Source: Flavobacterium sp. UGB4466
GTDB taxonomy: Bacteria; Bacteroidota; Bacteroidia; Flavobacteriales; Flavobacteriaceae
NCBI RefSeq assembly: GCF_903469665.1
Contig: NZ_CAGKLC010000014.1
Coordinates: 1 to 64,000, forward strand
Direction of reading: 5' to 3'
Length of the DNA stretch: 64,000 nt
The first letter of the stretch is position 1, and the number at the start of each line of letters is the position of its first letter. The notes below the pieces were generated by a model. That model worked only from the letters and a program-made list of their open reading frames with translations, had not been told where the DNA came from and did no database searches. Both the position numbers and the translations under genes were made by a program. This document shows positions 1 through 8,373 of the stretch, one piece after another.

Positions 1-51
1 AATTTGAATTAATACTATTTAATTAATGACATTCTAACTACTTGTTTTTAC

Positions 52-312
52 ATGTACCTGCGCTGGATGGTACGCCAGGATACCAAAGGTGTTGACTTAG
101 GTATTTGGAAAACCATTTCACCTTCATTATTGTCGTGTCCGCTCGATGTACATTCCGGTAATGTAGCCCGTAAATTAGGGATACTAACCCGAAAACAAAA
201 TGATGGAAAGGCCTTAACAGAACTCGATCTTAAACTCCGAAAAATGGACCCTCAAGATCCGGTAAAATATGACTTTGCTCTTTTCGGATTGGGCGTTTTT
301 GAGGGATTTTAA
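52..312 (+). pseudogene. TIGR02757 (DUF2400) family protein, 5'-truncated fragment
   Basis: The 86 residues match, from memory of the family, the C-terminal third of TIGR02757/DUF2400 proteins (usually about 250 residues, function unknown): YLRWMVRQD near the start, then PLDVHSGNVARKLG and DPVKYDFALFGLG. The normal N-terminal part is absent. All three forward frames carry a stop within the first 26 bases (frame 1 TAA at 10-12, frame 2 TGA at 5-7, frame 3 TAA at 24-26), so the gene does not simply run off the left edge. Bases 1-51 are AT-rich and do not read as family sequence. I infer a gene truncated or disrupted near base 50; an assembly join is the alternative. The ATG at 52 is probably an internal methionine and not a true start. 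Confidence 0.7.
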
Positions 313-383
313 TCCCCAGGGAGTGACCTTTCATTAGTTTTATTGCGTTTTTTTTCGTAATTTCACTCTATAAAGCAATATTT

Positions 384-1445
384 ATGGAGCATTTTATAGG
401 TTATATAAAACACTACGCCATCCCATTATTTGTATTTACAAGTTTAGCTTTAGCACTTGCATTAATACTCAAAAGAATTCATTATCAATACACTCTTCCT
501 TACCGGCATCACATTGTACGAAAGTCCGAAATTTTCCTTACAGAAATCACACTCTCAAAACCGGAGGAAAGCATTCTGAAATACAAAATTGCCAAATTCA
601 GATCTGAAATTCCCATCCATAAAACCTGGTGTAAAGAAATGCTTATCGACGATATGATTCGGATGAAAAGCAATTTAAAAGGTAAAACCGCCAAAAACAT
701 TCTTATTATATACAAACAACTGGGTTTAAACCATTATTCAGCAAGTTTACTTCGGGATTTTAGAAAATATAAAAAATGTGATGGCATTTATCATTTTCAA
801 GCCTTGGGATATAAACCCGGAATTGCTCTAATCAAAAAATATTTGTTTCATCCCAATAAAATTATCCGGTCAAACGCCAATATTGCTTACCTGATTTTAA
901 CCAAAGGAGACTGGCAGGCCGTTAATAAAATTCCGGTAAAAGTATCCATCAGTACCACCATAAAAATAATGGATGTATTGCATTCGCAAAACATACCAAT
1001 TCCACCTGATATCGAACTTTGGATAGAATCTGATAATCCTACTACTCTGAAATTAGCCGTAATGACTATGGTTTTTTACAATTACAGAAACAGATCACAG
1101 GATATTATCAAATTGCTCAAACACGAAAATAAAAACCTTAGAACCGATGTGATTATTGCCATTCGCGACTTGTACCTGTATGAGGCCGAAGAGGATTTAT
1201 TACTGCAATTTAAGCAAGAGAGTATCGAACTTCAATTGGAAATTCTGAATGCCCTTGCCATTGTAGGCTCAGAAAAAACAATCTCATTTTTAAACCATCA
1301 AATTCCGAGAGAAGAAATCAAAGATCTTAAATTAAAAATGGTAGCTGCTTTAAACGGTCTCGATTCTGTATGTATAGATGTATTGGGAAGACAGGATTCC
1401 GATACGCAAAAAATGATTAATCACATTAGAGAATTACAACTATGA
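384..1445 (+). CDS. membrane-anchored HEAT-repeat protein of an exopolysaccharide cluster
   Basis: A 353-residue protein with one N-terminal hydrophobic segment (about residues 12-31, rich in Leu, Ala and Ile) followed by a basic stretch and a long soluble part. From about residue 130 onward the sequence has the helix-turn-helix periodicity of HEAT-like repeats, for example the ELWIESDNPTTLKLAVMTMV and NLRTDVIIAIRDLYLYEAE stretches. HEAT arrays are protein-protein scaffolds; no catalytic motif is visible. Its stop overlaps the start of the downstream glycosyltransferase (ATGA), so the two are almost certainly translationally coupled. I infer a scaffold or regulatory partner of the synthase. 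The family name is fairly secure, the role is not. Confidence 0.7.
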   Translation: MEHFIGYIKHYAIPLFVFTSLALALALILKRIHYQYTLPYRHHIVRKSEIFLTEITLSKPEESILKYKIAKFRSEIPIHKTWCKEMLIDDMIRMKSNLKGKTAKNILIIYKQLGLNHYSASLLRDFRKYKKCDGIYHFQALGYKPGIALIKKYLFHPNKIIRSNANIAYLILTKGDWQAVNKIPVKVSISTTIKIMDVLHSQNIPIPPDIELWIESDNPTTLKLAVMTMVFYNYRNRSQDIIKLLKHENKNLRTDVIIAIRDLYLYEAEEDLLLQFKQESIELQLEILNALAIVGSEKTISFLNHQIPREEIKDLKLKMVAALNGLDSVCIDVLGRQDSDTQKMINHIRELQL

Positions 1446-2878
1446 TAACTGATTTTCTACATTATATTATTCACTGTTACAATCTCTTTGTGATCCATTT
1501 TTCAATCGGGTATATTCTGTTCTACATCTTCCTGTCTGTCCTTTCTTACTGGGCGATCGTAAAACATTTAAAATATCAAAAATACCTGGAAGAAGAGGTT
1601 TTAATTCGTTCGAACCATATACTGGGCGTTTCCATTGTGGCTCCCGCTTTTAATGAGGGGGTAAATATCGTTTACAATGTTAAATCCCTACTCTCTCTTA
1701 CCTATCCGAAATACGAAATCATTATTGTCAATGATGGAAGTTCTGACGATACACTGGAAAAACTAATTGTCGAATTTGATCTGGTTAAAATTGACTTTTA
1801 TTATCAGGAGAAAATAGCTACGCAGCCCGTTCGGGGGCATTATAAATCAAAGAATCCTGTTTATTCGAAATTACTGATTGTCGACAAAATAAACGGAAAA
1901 AGCAAAGCTGATGCCGCAAATGCCGGGATAAACTCGTCGCAATATCCCCTTTTTTTATGCACTGATGTAGATTGTATTTTAAAAAGAGATACTATTTTGA
2001 AACTGGCCAAACCCTTTATGGAAAATGAAACTCGTGTCATTGCTTGTGGAGCCGGAATCAGGATTTCAAACTCCTGCGATATCAAGGAAGGCTTTTTGTT
2101 TAAAGTTCATTATCCTAAAGAATGGTATCCGCGTTTTCAGGAATTAGAATACGTACGCTCTTTTTTATTTGGAAGAATGGCATGGAGTCAGCTAAACGGT
2201 CTGCTTTTGGTTTCCGGAGGTCTCGGTATGTTTGATAAAGACATTGTGATTAAAGCGGGTGGATACTGGCATCAGTCCTTAGGTGAAGATATGGAACTGG
2301 TGACGCGCATGCGAAAATACATGCACGATACTAAAGAAAAATACTTAATCAAATACATTCCCGAATCACTCTGTTGGACAGAAGTTCCCAGTACGCGAAA
2401 AATATTCTTAAGACAACGTATTCGATGGGCTCGTGGACTGGTTCAAACCTTGTATTTACATCGAAAAATGTTTTTAAATCCAAAATACGGACGAACAGCC
2501 TTTCTGGTATTACCTTTCTTTTTCAGTTTTGAGTTTTTAGTTCCTATTATAGAATTTTTTGGTATACTGACTCTAATTTTCAGTTTTATATTTGGAATGA
2601 TCGACTACCAGTATTTACTGATTATAAGCTTATTAGTCTATCTATTCTATCTCTCCATAACCATAATATCCATATTGATAGATGAAATACTATATAAAAG
2701 TTATGCCAATTATAAAGAATTAATGGTTCTTATCGGGATGGCCGCACTTGAGCCGTTTGTGTACCATCCGATAACGATTTACGCCTCACTGAAAGGCTAT
2801 TGGTTCTTCTTTCGAAGAAAAGAACAAAACTGGGGTGTAATGGTCCGTAAAGGATATGAAAGTCCAACTAAAAAATAA
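1442..2878 (+). CDS. processive family 2 glycosyltransferase (PgaC/cellulose-synthase-like)
   Basis: A 478-residue inner-membrane glycosyltransferase. A TM segment lies at about residues 15-40. The GT-A domain starts with SIVAPAFNEG (64-73) and VNDGSSDD (96-103), has the metal-binding DVD (175-177), the acceptor/base motif GED (281-283) and the processivity motif QRIRW (325-329). Three or more TM segments follow at about 352-415 and 425-450. The D, DxD, ED, QxxRW set defines processive synthases such as PgaC, hyaluronan and cellulose synthases. It overlaps the HEAT-repeat gene by 4 bases and is followed by a YaiO-like outer-membrane protein, so a secreted beta-linked polysaccharide is the likely product. 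The sugar cannot be read from the sequence. Confidence 0.9.
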   Translation: MITDFLHYIIHCYNLFVIHFSIGYILFYIFLSVLSYWAIVKHLKYQKYLEEEVLIRSNHILGVSIVAPAFNEGVNIVYNVKSLLSLTYPKYEIIIVNDGSSDDTLEKLIVEFDLVKIDFYYQEKIATQPVRGHYKSKNPVYSKLLIVDKINGKSKADAANAGINSSQYPLFLCTDVDCILKRDTILKLAKPFMENETRVIACGAGIRISNSCDIKEGFLFKVHYPKEWYPRFQELEYVRSFLFGRMAWSQLNGLLLVSGGLGMFDKDIVIKAGGYWHQSLGEDMELVTRMRKYMHDTKEKYLIKYIPESLCWTEVPSTRKIFLRQRIRWARGLVQTLYLHRKMFLNPKYGRTAFLVLPFFFSFEFLVPIIEFFGILTLIFSFIFGMIDYQYLLIISLLVYLFYLSITIISILIDEILYKSYANYKELMVLIGMAALEPFVYHPITIYASLKGYWFFFRRKEQNWGVMVRKGYESPTKK

Positions 2879-2885
2879 GCTGATC

Positions 2886-4151
2886 ATGAAACATAACAGA
2901 ACTATAGCTCTAATAAGACTGCTTTTTTGTTTATTTCTATTGACTTGCCAAACTACAAAAGGTCAAAGAAAAATAGACACTGACAGCCTTTTGACTGTTG
3001 TGCTTCATGACATGAAAAATGCCCGTCCGGACTACAAAGCAAATATTCAGAGAGCTCAGTTAGGAAAAAAACTGGCTCCGGACTACCTGGATTTCTATTT
3101 GGTATTGGGGCGAAATTATGACCTGACAAAAGCAAAAGACAGTGCCCGATTTTACTATAACTATGTCATTGATAAAAACCCGGCCTATGAGGATGCCTAT
3201 CTCTATCTGATCAACATGAATTTAGAGGCGAAAAATTACGATGAAGCTCTGGTCTTAACCAATAAAGCAATTGACCAGTTTCCCGACAACAAAACCTTCA
3301 GGCTAAAAAGAATTGCAATTTATTCTCTGCAGAATGACACTAAAAATGAAGAAAAAAATCTCAAATCGATAAGAACAAAATACCCCAATGATGCCGACAT
3401 CGAACAGCGTCTTTTTGCCTTGTACTCCAGAACTAATATGGATCGGGCGGGTGTTTATTACAACTTCACCACAATTGATCGCGACGGTGTTGGCCCGTGG
3501 CATCTGGCAAGTGCCGATTATACGCATCAACGTACCTGGGGAAGTTTAATTGGAAGAGTTAGCCATGCTGAAAGACGATCTTCCAGTCAGGTCATGGCCA
3601 GCGGACTTCAATTTGAAGTCGAATCTTACCTCTCGGGAAAGAAGAACAACTATTCCTATATTGATGTCGCCTACAGCAGTGACATCGCTTTTCCTGAATG
3701 GAGATTAGGGTATTCCTATTTCTACAATTTCGCCAAAGGCTGGGAGGCAGATTTAGGCTTCCGCTACATCGAAATGCAGGACAACAGCAATTTAAAAACT
3801 TTAAATGTAGGATTAGGAAAATACTTCGGGGCATACTGGGTCAATTTAAGATCTTACATTCAAAAAGACGCACCGTCCTTTACCCTTACCTCCCGCTACT
3901 ATTACGGAACTAAGTTTGATTATCTTACCCTAATTGCAGGTTATGGAACTTCACCGGACGATCAGACCAGAGCAGCGGAATATGAAAACAGAGCTTCTTT
4001 AAGTTCGTACAGACTGAGTGCCGGCTTTTATAAATTAATCAGAACCCATTATATTTTTGGAATATTAATCACCAACAACCAACAGGAATACACCCCTAAA
4101 AAGTTTCAAAACGAACTTGATTTTGCTTTTTTACTGCAATATAAATTTTAA
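2886..4151 (+). CDS. YaiO-family outer-membrane beta-barrel protein with TPR-like N-terminus
   Basis: From the ATG at 2886 the protein is 421 residues; an in-frame ATG at 2856 lies inside the preceding gene, and only the later start puts the signal peptide (MKHNRTIALIRLLFCLFLLT, then QTTKGQ) at the N-terminus. Residues about 30-180 read as tetratricopeptide-like helices (DFYLVLGRNYDL, AYEDAYLYLINMNLEAKNYD). The rest is amphipathic beta strands ending in the terminal aromatic LLQYKF, as expected for an outer-membrane barrel. The layout resembles YaiO and PgaA, which pair TPR repeats with a barrel for polysaccharide export. Its place directly after the GT2 synthase supports an export or binding role. 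It could also serve only as a regulator of export. Confidence 0.78.
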   Translation: MKHNRTIALIRLLFCLFLLTCQTTKGQRKIDTDSLLTVVLHDMKNARPDYKANIQRAQLGKKLAPDYLDFYLVLGRNYDLTKAKDSARFYYNYVIDKNPAYEDAYLYLINMNLEAKNYDEALVLTNKAIDQFPDNKTFRLKRIAIYSLQNDTKNEEKNLKSIRTKYPNDADIEQRLFALYSRTNMDRAGVYYNFTTIDRDGVGPWHLASADYTHQRTWGSLIGRVSHAERRSSSQVMASGLQFEVESYLSGKKNNYSYIDVAYSSDIAFPEWRLGYSYFYNFAKGWEADLGFRYIEMQDNSNLKTLNVGLGKYFGAYWVNLRSYIQKDAPSFTLTSRYYYGTKFDYLTLIAGYGTSPDDQTRAAEYENRASLSSYRLSAGFYKLIRTHYIFGILITNNQQEYTPKKFQNELDFAFLLQYKF

Positions 4152-4156
4152 ATCGT

Positions 4157-6370
4157 ATGAAAAAAAAGCGTCTTCAATATTTGCAAATATTTATTCTCAC
4201 CCTGCTTAGTTTTAAGATGATGGCACAATCTGAAATTACAATATCCGATAAAACCAAAATTATTGCTACCGCTGAAAGTACTCAGGCTGCGGCAGGAATA
4301 CTAAAATTATATCTGGAGAAATCCGTGTCGAAACCATTTGAAATTACTACAAAAAGTCAAAAAGAGAGTGATGCTTCCGAAATCATACTGGAAATTTCCA
4401 ATGATAAAAAACTCAAAGCAAATGAATTCAATGTCAAAAGCGATTCAAAATCAATTTATATAACGGCTCCAAATCAGAAATACCTGCGCTATGCCGTTTA
4501 TACTTTACTCGAAATCTGGGAATTTAGGAAATTTACCGCAACAGAAACTTATATACCAAAAGTAACTCAGTTTACTTTTGCAAAAAACACAAGTAAAATC
4601 TATCAGCCCTCTTTTGATTACAGAGCTTTGTTTTTCCCTGATTGTTATGACGAAGATTTCAGGGACTGGCACAAACTCGACTGGCACATTGACGATTTTG
4701 GTCTTTGGGGACATTCTTTTAGCATGCTTGTTCCGCCAAAAGAATATTTTAAAACTAATCCTAAACTTTTTGCTTTGTACGAAGGAGAACGAAATACAGA
4801 ATCTTTGTGCATGACCAATGACACTGTTGTGAATCTGGTAGAGGAAAAAATGACTGAAATTATCGCAAAAACACCCCATGCGCAATTCTATTCTGTCAGC
4901 CAGAATGATGATGTCGTGTATTGCGAATGTACGCAATGCAAAGCCATGAACACTAAATATGGTGGTCCGCAAGGTTCGTTTTATTATTTTCTGAATAAAA
5001 TCGCCGCTCACTTTCCTAAAACCAAAATTACAACCCTAGCCTATCTTCATACCTTCAAACCTCCTGTAAATCTGAAAATAGCTCCAAACATTTATACGAT
5101 CTTATGCCCTATTGAACTGGATCGCGGCAAACCCATTACCAATCAGAACAATCCATCATTTGTCAAAAACCTTGAGAACTGGAGCACAACTTTACCACAA
5201 CTATTTTTATGGGATTACACCGTTCAATTCTCTAATTTCATGTCTCCCTTTCCTAACTTTGAATCTTTTCAAAACAACTATAAACTCTTTCAAAAAAACA
5301 AAGTAAAGGGATTATTTGTACAGGGATATGCTGATGTTCCGGGAGATCTTTCGGAATTGCGACAATATCTCCTGGCAAAATTAATGTGGAATACTGATAT
5401 TGACATTAAAGCTGTTACTGCTGATTTCCTCAGAGGTTTTTATGGAAAAGCAGCGCCCTATGTCGCAAAATATCTTGACCTCATAGAAGCCAATCAAAGC
5501 AAAAGTAAAGCTTATTTAGATATTTATTCTGGTCCTGTACAGACGCGAAATACGTTCTTGACGCCTGAAGCTATGGATCAATACGATCATTTTCTGGAAC
5601 AGGCCAATAATACCGTCGAAAATGATTCCATTTTAAGCTCACGCGTTCATAAATTACGACTGGCTTTAGAATTTGTATATTTTGAGCAGGCCAAATTTTA
5701 TGGAAAAAACCAACACGGAATGTTTGTTGTAAATAACCAAGGCAAAAAAGAAGTAAAACCGGGTTTAACTGAAAGAGTTCTAAAATTCTCAAAATCCTGC
5801 AATCAGTTTGGAGTTTATGAATTGAGCGAAGACGGAATTTCTCCTGATAATTATTATAAAGAATGGATTGAAATTGGCAAAAACACCACTACTCATTTAG
5901 GCGAGGACCTGAAAGTTACCTTTATAATACCTCCATCTGATGAGTTTAAAGGCAAAGGAAGGTATGGTTTGGTTGATGGAAACAGAGGGTACAAAAACTT
6001 TAATATCAACTGGATTGGATGGTATGATGCGAATCCGGAAATTGAAATCGAAACCAAAAATCTTGATTTCAACATCGTAAAATTAAATTTCCTAAACGAT
6101 CAGAGACATTGGATTTTTACACCAAAAAAAATAAAAATCTATGGTTTTAAGAATCAGAAATGGGAACTTATTAAAGAGCAAATTTGCAACAATTTAACAG
6201 AAGACTACGAAATTACAACACAATCATGGGAAGTCGAAAATCAAAGATTCAGTAGTTTTACCAAGATCAAAATCGTAGTAGAAAACCAGAAGGAATTGCC
6301 CGTCTGGAGAAAGCGAAAAAACAAAAAAGCAATGATAATGCTGGACGAAATAGAGTTGTATAAAAAATAA
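4157..6370 (+). CDS. DUF4838 domain secreted glycosidase-like protein
   Basis: A 737-residue protein with a signal peptide (MKKKRLQYLQIFILTLLSFK then MMAQ). Residues about 30-130 resemble the alpha-glucuronidase-type N-terminal domain (ESTQAAAGILKLYLEKS; YLRYAVYTLLEIWEFRKF). Residues about 150-430 resemble DUF4838, including QNDDVVYCECTQC, a feature of that family. The C-terminal 150 residues look like a beta-sandwich carbohydrate-binding domain. DUF4838 is thought to adopt a GH-type TIM barrel, but its activity is largely undefined. It lies 5 bases after the YaiO-like gene, so I infer that it trims or turns over the polymer made by this cluster. The catalytic residues are not assigned. Confidence 0.75.
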   Translation: MKKKRLQYLQIFILTLLSFKMMAQSEITISDKTKIIATAESTQAAAGILKLYLEKSVSKPFEITTKSQKESDASEIILEISNDKKLKANEFNVKSDSKSIYITAPNQKYLRYAVYTLLEIWEFRKFTATETYIPKVTQFTFAKNTSKIYQPSFDYRALFFPDCYDEDFRDWHKLDWHIDDFGLWGHSFSMLVPPKEYFKTNPKLFALYEGERNTESLCMTNDTVVNLVEEKMTEIIAKTPHAQFYSVSQNDDVVYCECTQCKAMNTKYGGPQGSFYYFLNKIAAHFPKTKITTLAYLHTFKPPVNLKIAPNIYTILCPIELDRGKPITNQNNPSFVKNLENWSTTLPQLFLWDYTVQFSNFMSPFPNFESFQNNYKLFQKNKVKGLFVQGYADVPGDLSELRQYLLAKLMWNTDIDIKAVTADFLRGFYGKAAPYVAKYLDLIEANQSKSKAYLDIYSGPVQTRNTFLTPEAMDQYDHFLEQANNTVENDSILSSRVHKLRLALEFVYFEQAKFYGKNQHGMFVVNNQGKKEVKPGLTERVLKFSKSCNQFGVYELSEDGISPDNYYKEWIEIGKNTTTHLGEDLKVTFIIPPSDEFKGKGRYGLVDGNRGYKNFNINWIGWYDANPEIEIETKNLDFNIVKLNFLNDQRHWIFTPKKIKIYGFKNQKWELIKEQICNNLTEDYEITTQSWEVENQRFSSFTKIKIVVENQKELPVWRKRKNKKAMIMLDEIELYKK

Positions 6371-6378
6371 TAGTCGAA

Positions 6379-6747
6379 ATGGATACTACCGATAAAAAAA
6401 TTATGATCATCGATAATGATGATATGACTGTTGAGATTTTAAAATTCATTCTAAAAAAAGAAGGCTTCAAAGTAAGTATCGCAAAAGATGGTATCAATGC
6501 CATGGAGCGGCTTCCTGTTATTATGCCGGATTTGGTGATTACCACGATTACCGTACCTCTTAAATCCGGTCTGGAAATTATCAATGAAATCAAGCAAAAT
6601 TACAATGATATCCGTGTTATTGCACTTTCTTCACTGGGAGAAGAAGAAAACACTGTTGAAGAAGCTTTTGAATTGGGTGTAGACGATTTTATTGCTAAAC
6701 CCTTTAATCCAAATGAACTTTTACTGCGAATAAAACGATTTTTATAG
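6379..6747 (+). CDS. stand-alone receiver domain lacking the phosphoacceptor Asp
   Basis: A 122-residue single receiver domain with no output domain. The acidic cluster (IDNDD, residues 11-15), the switch Ser (ALSS, about 82-85) and the conserved Lys in FIAKPF (K107) are all present. The block that normally reads PDLVI-x-D-x-x-MP is PDLVITTITVP here, placing Thr56 where the phosphorylated Asp belongs. Without it the usual aspartyl phosphorylation cannot occur, so this is either a phosphorylation-independent pseudo-receiver or a recent point change. It lies 8 bases after the DUF4838 gene and closes the exopolysaccharide cluster, suggesting a protein-protein control function there. Family assignment is firm, mode of action is inference. 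Confidence 0.88.
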   Translation: MDTTDKKIMIIDNDDMTVEILKFILKKEGFKVSIAKDGINAMERLPVIMPDLVITTITVPLKSGLEIINEIKQNYNDIRVIALSSLGEEENTVEEAFELGVDDFIAKPFNPNELLLRIKRFL

Positions 6748-6831
6748 CTTTTTAAACTGCATTTTTAAGAAATTCGAAGCCCACAAACTGTCGTAATTTC
6801 TAAGAAACAACGATTTTCAGCTATTTATAGC

Positions 6832-6839
6832 TATATTTG
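6832..6839 (+). promoter_or_regulatory. -7 promoter element TATATTTG
   Basis: An exact match to the Bacteroidota -7 consensus TAnnTTTG, 11 to 17 bases before the two candidate starts of the DEAD-box gene. No clear -33 TTG is seen at the usual distance. If it is used, the leader is only about 10 bases long, which favours the ATG at 6857. Confidence 0.55.
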
Positions 6840-6856
6840 CACAAAATTTAATGCAA

Positions 6857-8209
6857 ATGAGCACTTTCGAAAAATTCAATCTCCCAAAATCAGTACAAAA
6901 AGCCATCGACGAACTAGGTTTTGTTACTCCTACCCCAATTCAGGAAAAATCTTTTTCAGTGATTATGTCTGGCCGTGACATGATGGGAATTGCACAAACC
7001 GGTACCGGTAAAACATTTGCTTACTTATTACCCCTTCTAAAATTATACAAATTCACCAATACCAATACGCCTAAAATTGTAATTCTGGTTCCAACCCGTG
7101 AATTAGTCGTTCAGGTAGTAGAAGAAGTAGAGAAACTAACCAAATACATGTCGGTTAAAACACTGGGGATTTTTGGTGGAGTAAACATCAATACACAGAA
7201 AAAAGCAGTGTATGAAGGTGTAGACATTTTAGTTGGAACACCTGGTAGAACAATGGATTTAGCATTGGATGCCGTAGTACGTTTTGATGAAACTCAGAAA
7301 TTAGTTATTGATGAGTTTGATGAAATGCTAAATTTAGGTTTCCGTACGCAATTGACTGCTCTTTTGGCGATGATGAAAACCAAACGTCAAAACATTCTAT
7401 TCTCAGCAACCATGACCGATGAAGTTGATGCTGTACTGAATGACTTTTTTGACTTTCCGGAAGAGGTAACACTTGCCGCTTCGGGAACACCTTTGGAAAA
7501 AATTACACAGATTACTTATAATGTTCCGAATTTCAATACCAAAGTAAATTTGCTAAAACATTTACTGGAAACCAATGAAAGCATGGAACGTGTTTTGGTT
7601 TTTGTGAACAATAAAAAGATTTCGGATATGCTTCATACCCGAATCGAAGAGGATTTTGAAGGTCAGTTTGGAGTAATACACTCTAATAAATCTCAAAATT
7701 ACCGTTTGAGTACTATGGCAGAATTTCAGGAAGGTAATCTTCGCGGATTAATCACCACCGATATTATGGCCAGAGGTTTAGACATTTCGAACATCTCCCA
7801 CGTTATTAACTTTGAACTTCCTGAATTCCCTGAACTGTACATGCACAGAATTGGTCGTACAGGACGTGCAGATGCTACCGGGACTGCTATTAGTTTTATC
7901 ACGCCACGTGAAGAAGAATTCAAAATTGAAGTCGAAGTATTGATGAATCAGGAACTGGAAATTGCCCATTTCCCTGAAGAAGTTGAAATTTCAACCAAAT
8001 TAATCGAACCTGAAAAAGACAAGCAGCCTATTAAGTTTTTAATGAAAAAACCAAAACTCGAGGGTGACGGTGCGTTTCACGAAAAATCGAAAAAGAACAA
8101 AAAAGTCAATCTTGGAGGTCCGTCGAAAACCAAAAAGAAAACCCACGGATCTGTCAATCGAAACATGCTGAAAACGAGAGATAAGAAAAGAAAGGATAAG
8201 GATAAATAG
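6857..8209 (+). CDS. DEAD-box-family RNA helicase with a DEFD motif II
   Basis: Two ATGs are possible, 6851 and 6857; 6857 (MSTFEKF) fits the normal Q-motif spacing and the promoter position, giving 450 residues. Counting from 6851, the Q motif is TPTPIQ, motif I AQTGTGKT (48-55), motif Ia PTREL, motif II DEFD (154-157, normally DEAD), motif III SAT (185-187) and motif VI HRIGRTGR. After the two RecA-like domains comes a basic tail rich in Lys (about residues 400-450, for example KKNKKVN), typical of RNA-binding extensions. It is probably an ATP-dependent RNA helicase for ribosome assembly or RNA turnover. The D-E-F-D variant keeps the two acidic catalytic residues. It is monocistronic and ends in a repeat-bearing convergent junction. 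Confidence 0.9.
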   Translation: MSTFEKFNLPKSVQKAIDELGFVTPTPIQEKSFSVIMSGRDMMGIAQTGTGKTFAYLLPLLKLYKFTNTNTPKIVILVPTRELVVQVVEEVEKLTKYMSVKTLGIFGGVNINTQKKAVYEGVDILVGTPGRTMDLALDAVVRFDETQKLVIDEFDEMLNLGFRTQLTALLAMMKTKRQNILFSATMTDEVDAVLNDFFDFPEEVTLAASGTPLEKITQITYNVPNFNTKVNLLKHLLETNESMERVLVFVNNKKISDMLHTRIEEDFEGQFGVIHSNKSQNYRLSTMAEFQEGNLRGLITTDIMARGLDISNISHVINFELPEFPELYMHRIGRTGRADATGTAISFITPREEEFKIEVEVLMNQELEIAHFPEEVEISTKLIEPEKDKQPIKFLMKKPKLEGDGAFHEKSKKNKKVNLGGPSKTKKKTHGSVNRNMLKTRDKKRKDKDK

Positions 8210-8368
8210 ATACTAAGGTTCTGAGGTTCTGAGGTTCTAAGATACTAAGGATTAAACAAAAAGCTTAAAATATTGAATTAAGAATAACTTAGTTCTCTAT
8301 TTTGAGCTTTTTTATTGTTCGAAACTCATAGTCTTAGCTGCTTAGCACCTTAGAACCTTAGACTCTCA
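8210..8368. repeat. inverted CTAAGGTTCTAAG-type repeat between convergent genes
   Basis: Short words of the type ACTAAGGTTCTGAGG occur at 8212-8250, and reverse-complement words (CTTAGCACCTTAGAACC) at 8333-8362, facing each other across about 80 bases. The element fills the gap between the convergent helicase and lactonase genes. The same family recurs at 55620-55652 and 57860-58078, both also convergent junctions. It may form a bidirectional transcript end. Confidence 0.7.
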
Positions 8369-8373
8369 AAAAA

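Noticed and set aside
2856..2885. Upstream ATG of the YaiO-like gene
   Set aside because: It is inside the preceding gene and would hide the signal peptide.
4505..5011. 168-codon minus-strand ORF inside the DUF4838 gene
   Set aside because: Out-of-frame shadow, with no recognisable protein character; the plus-strand gene is well supported.
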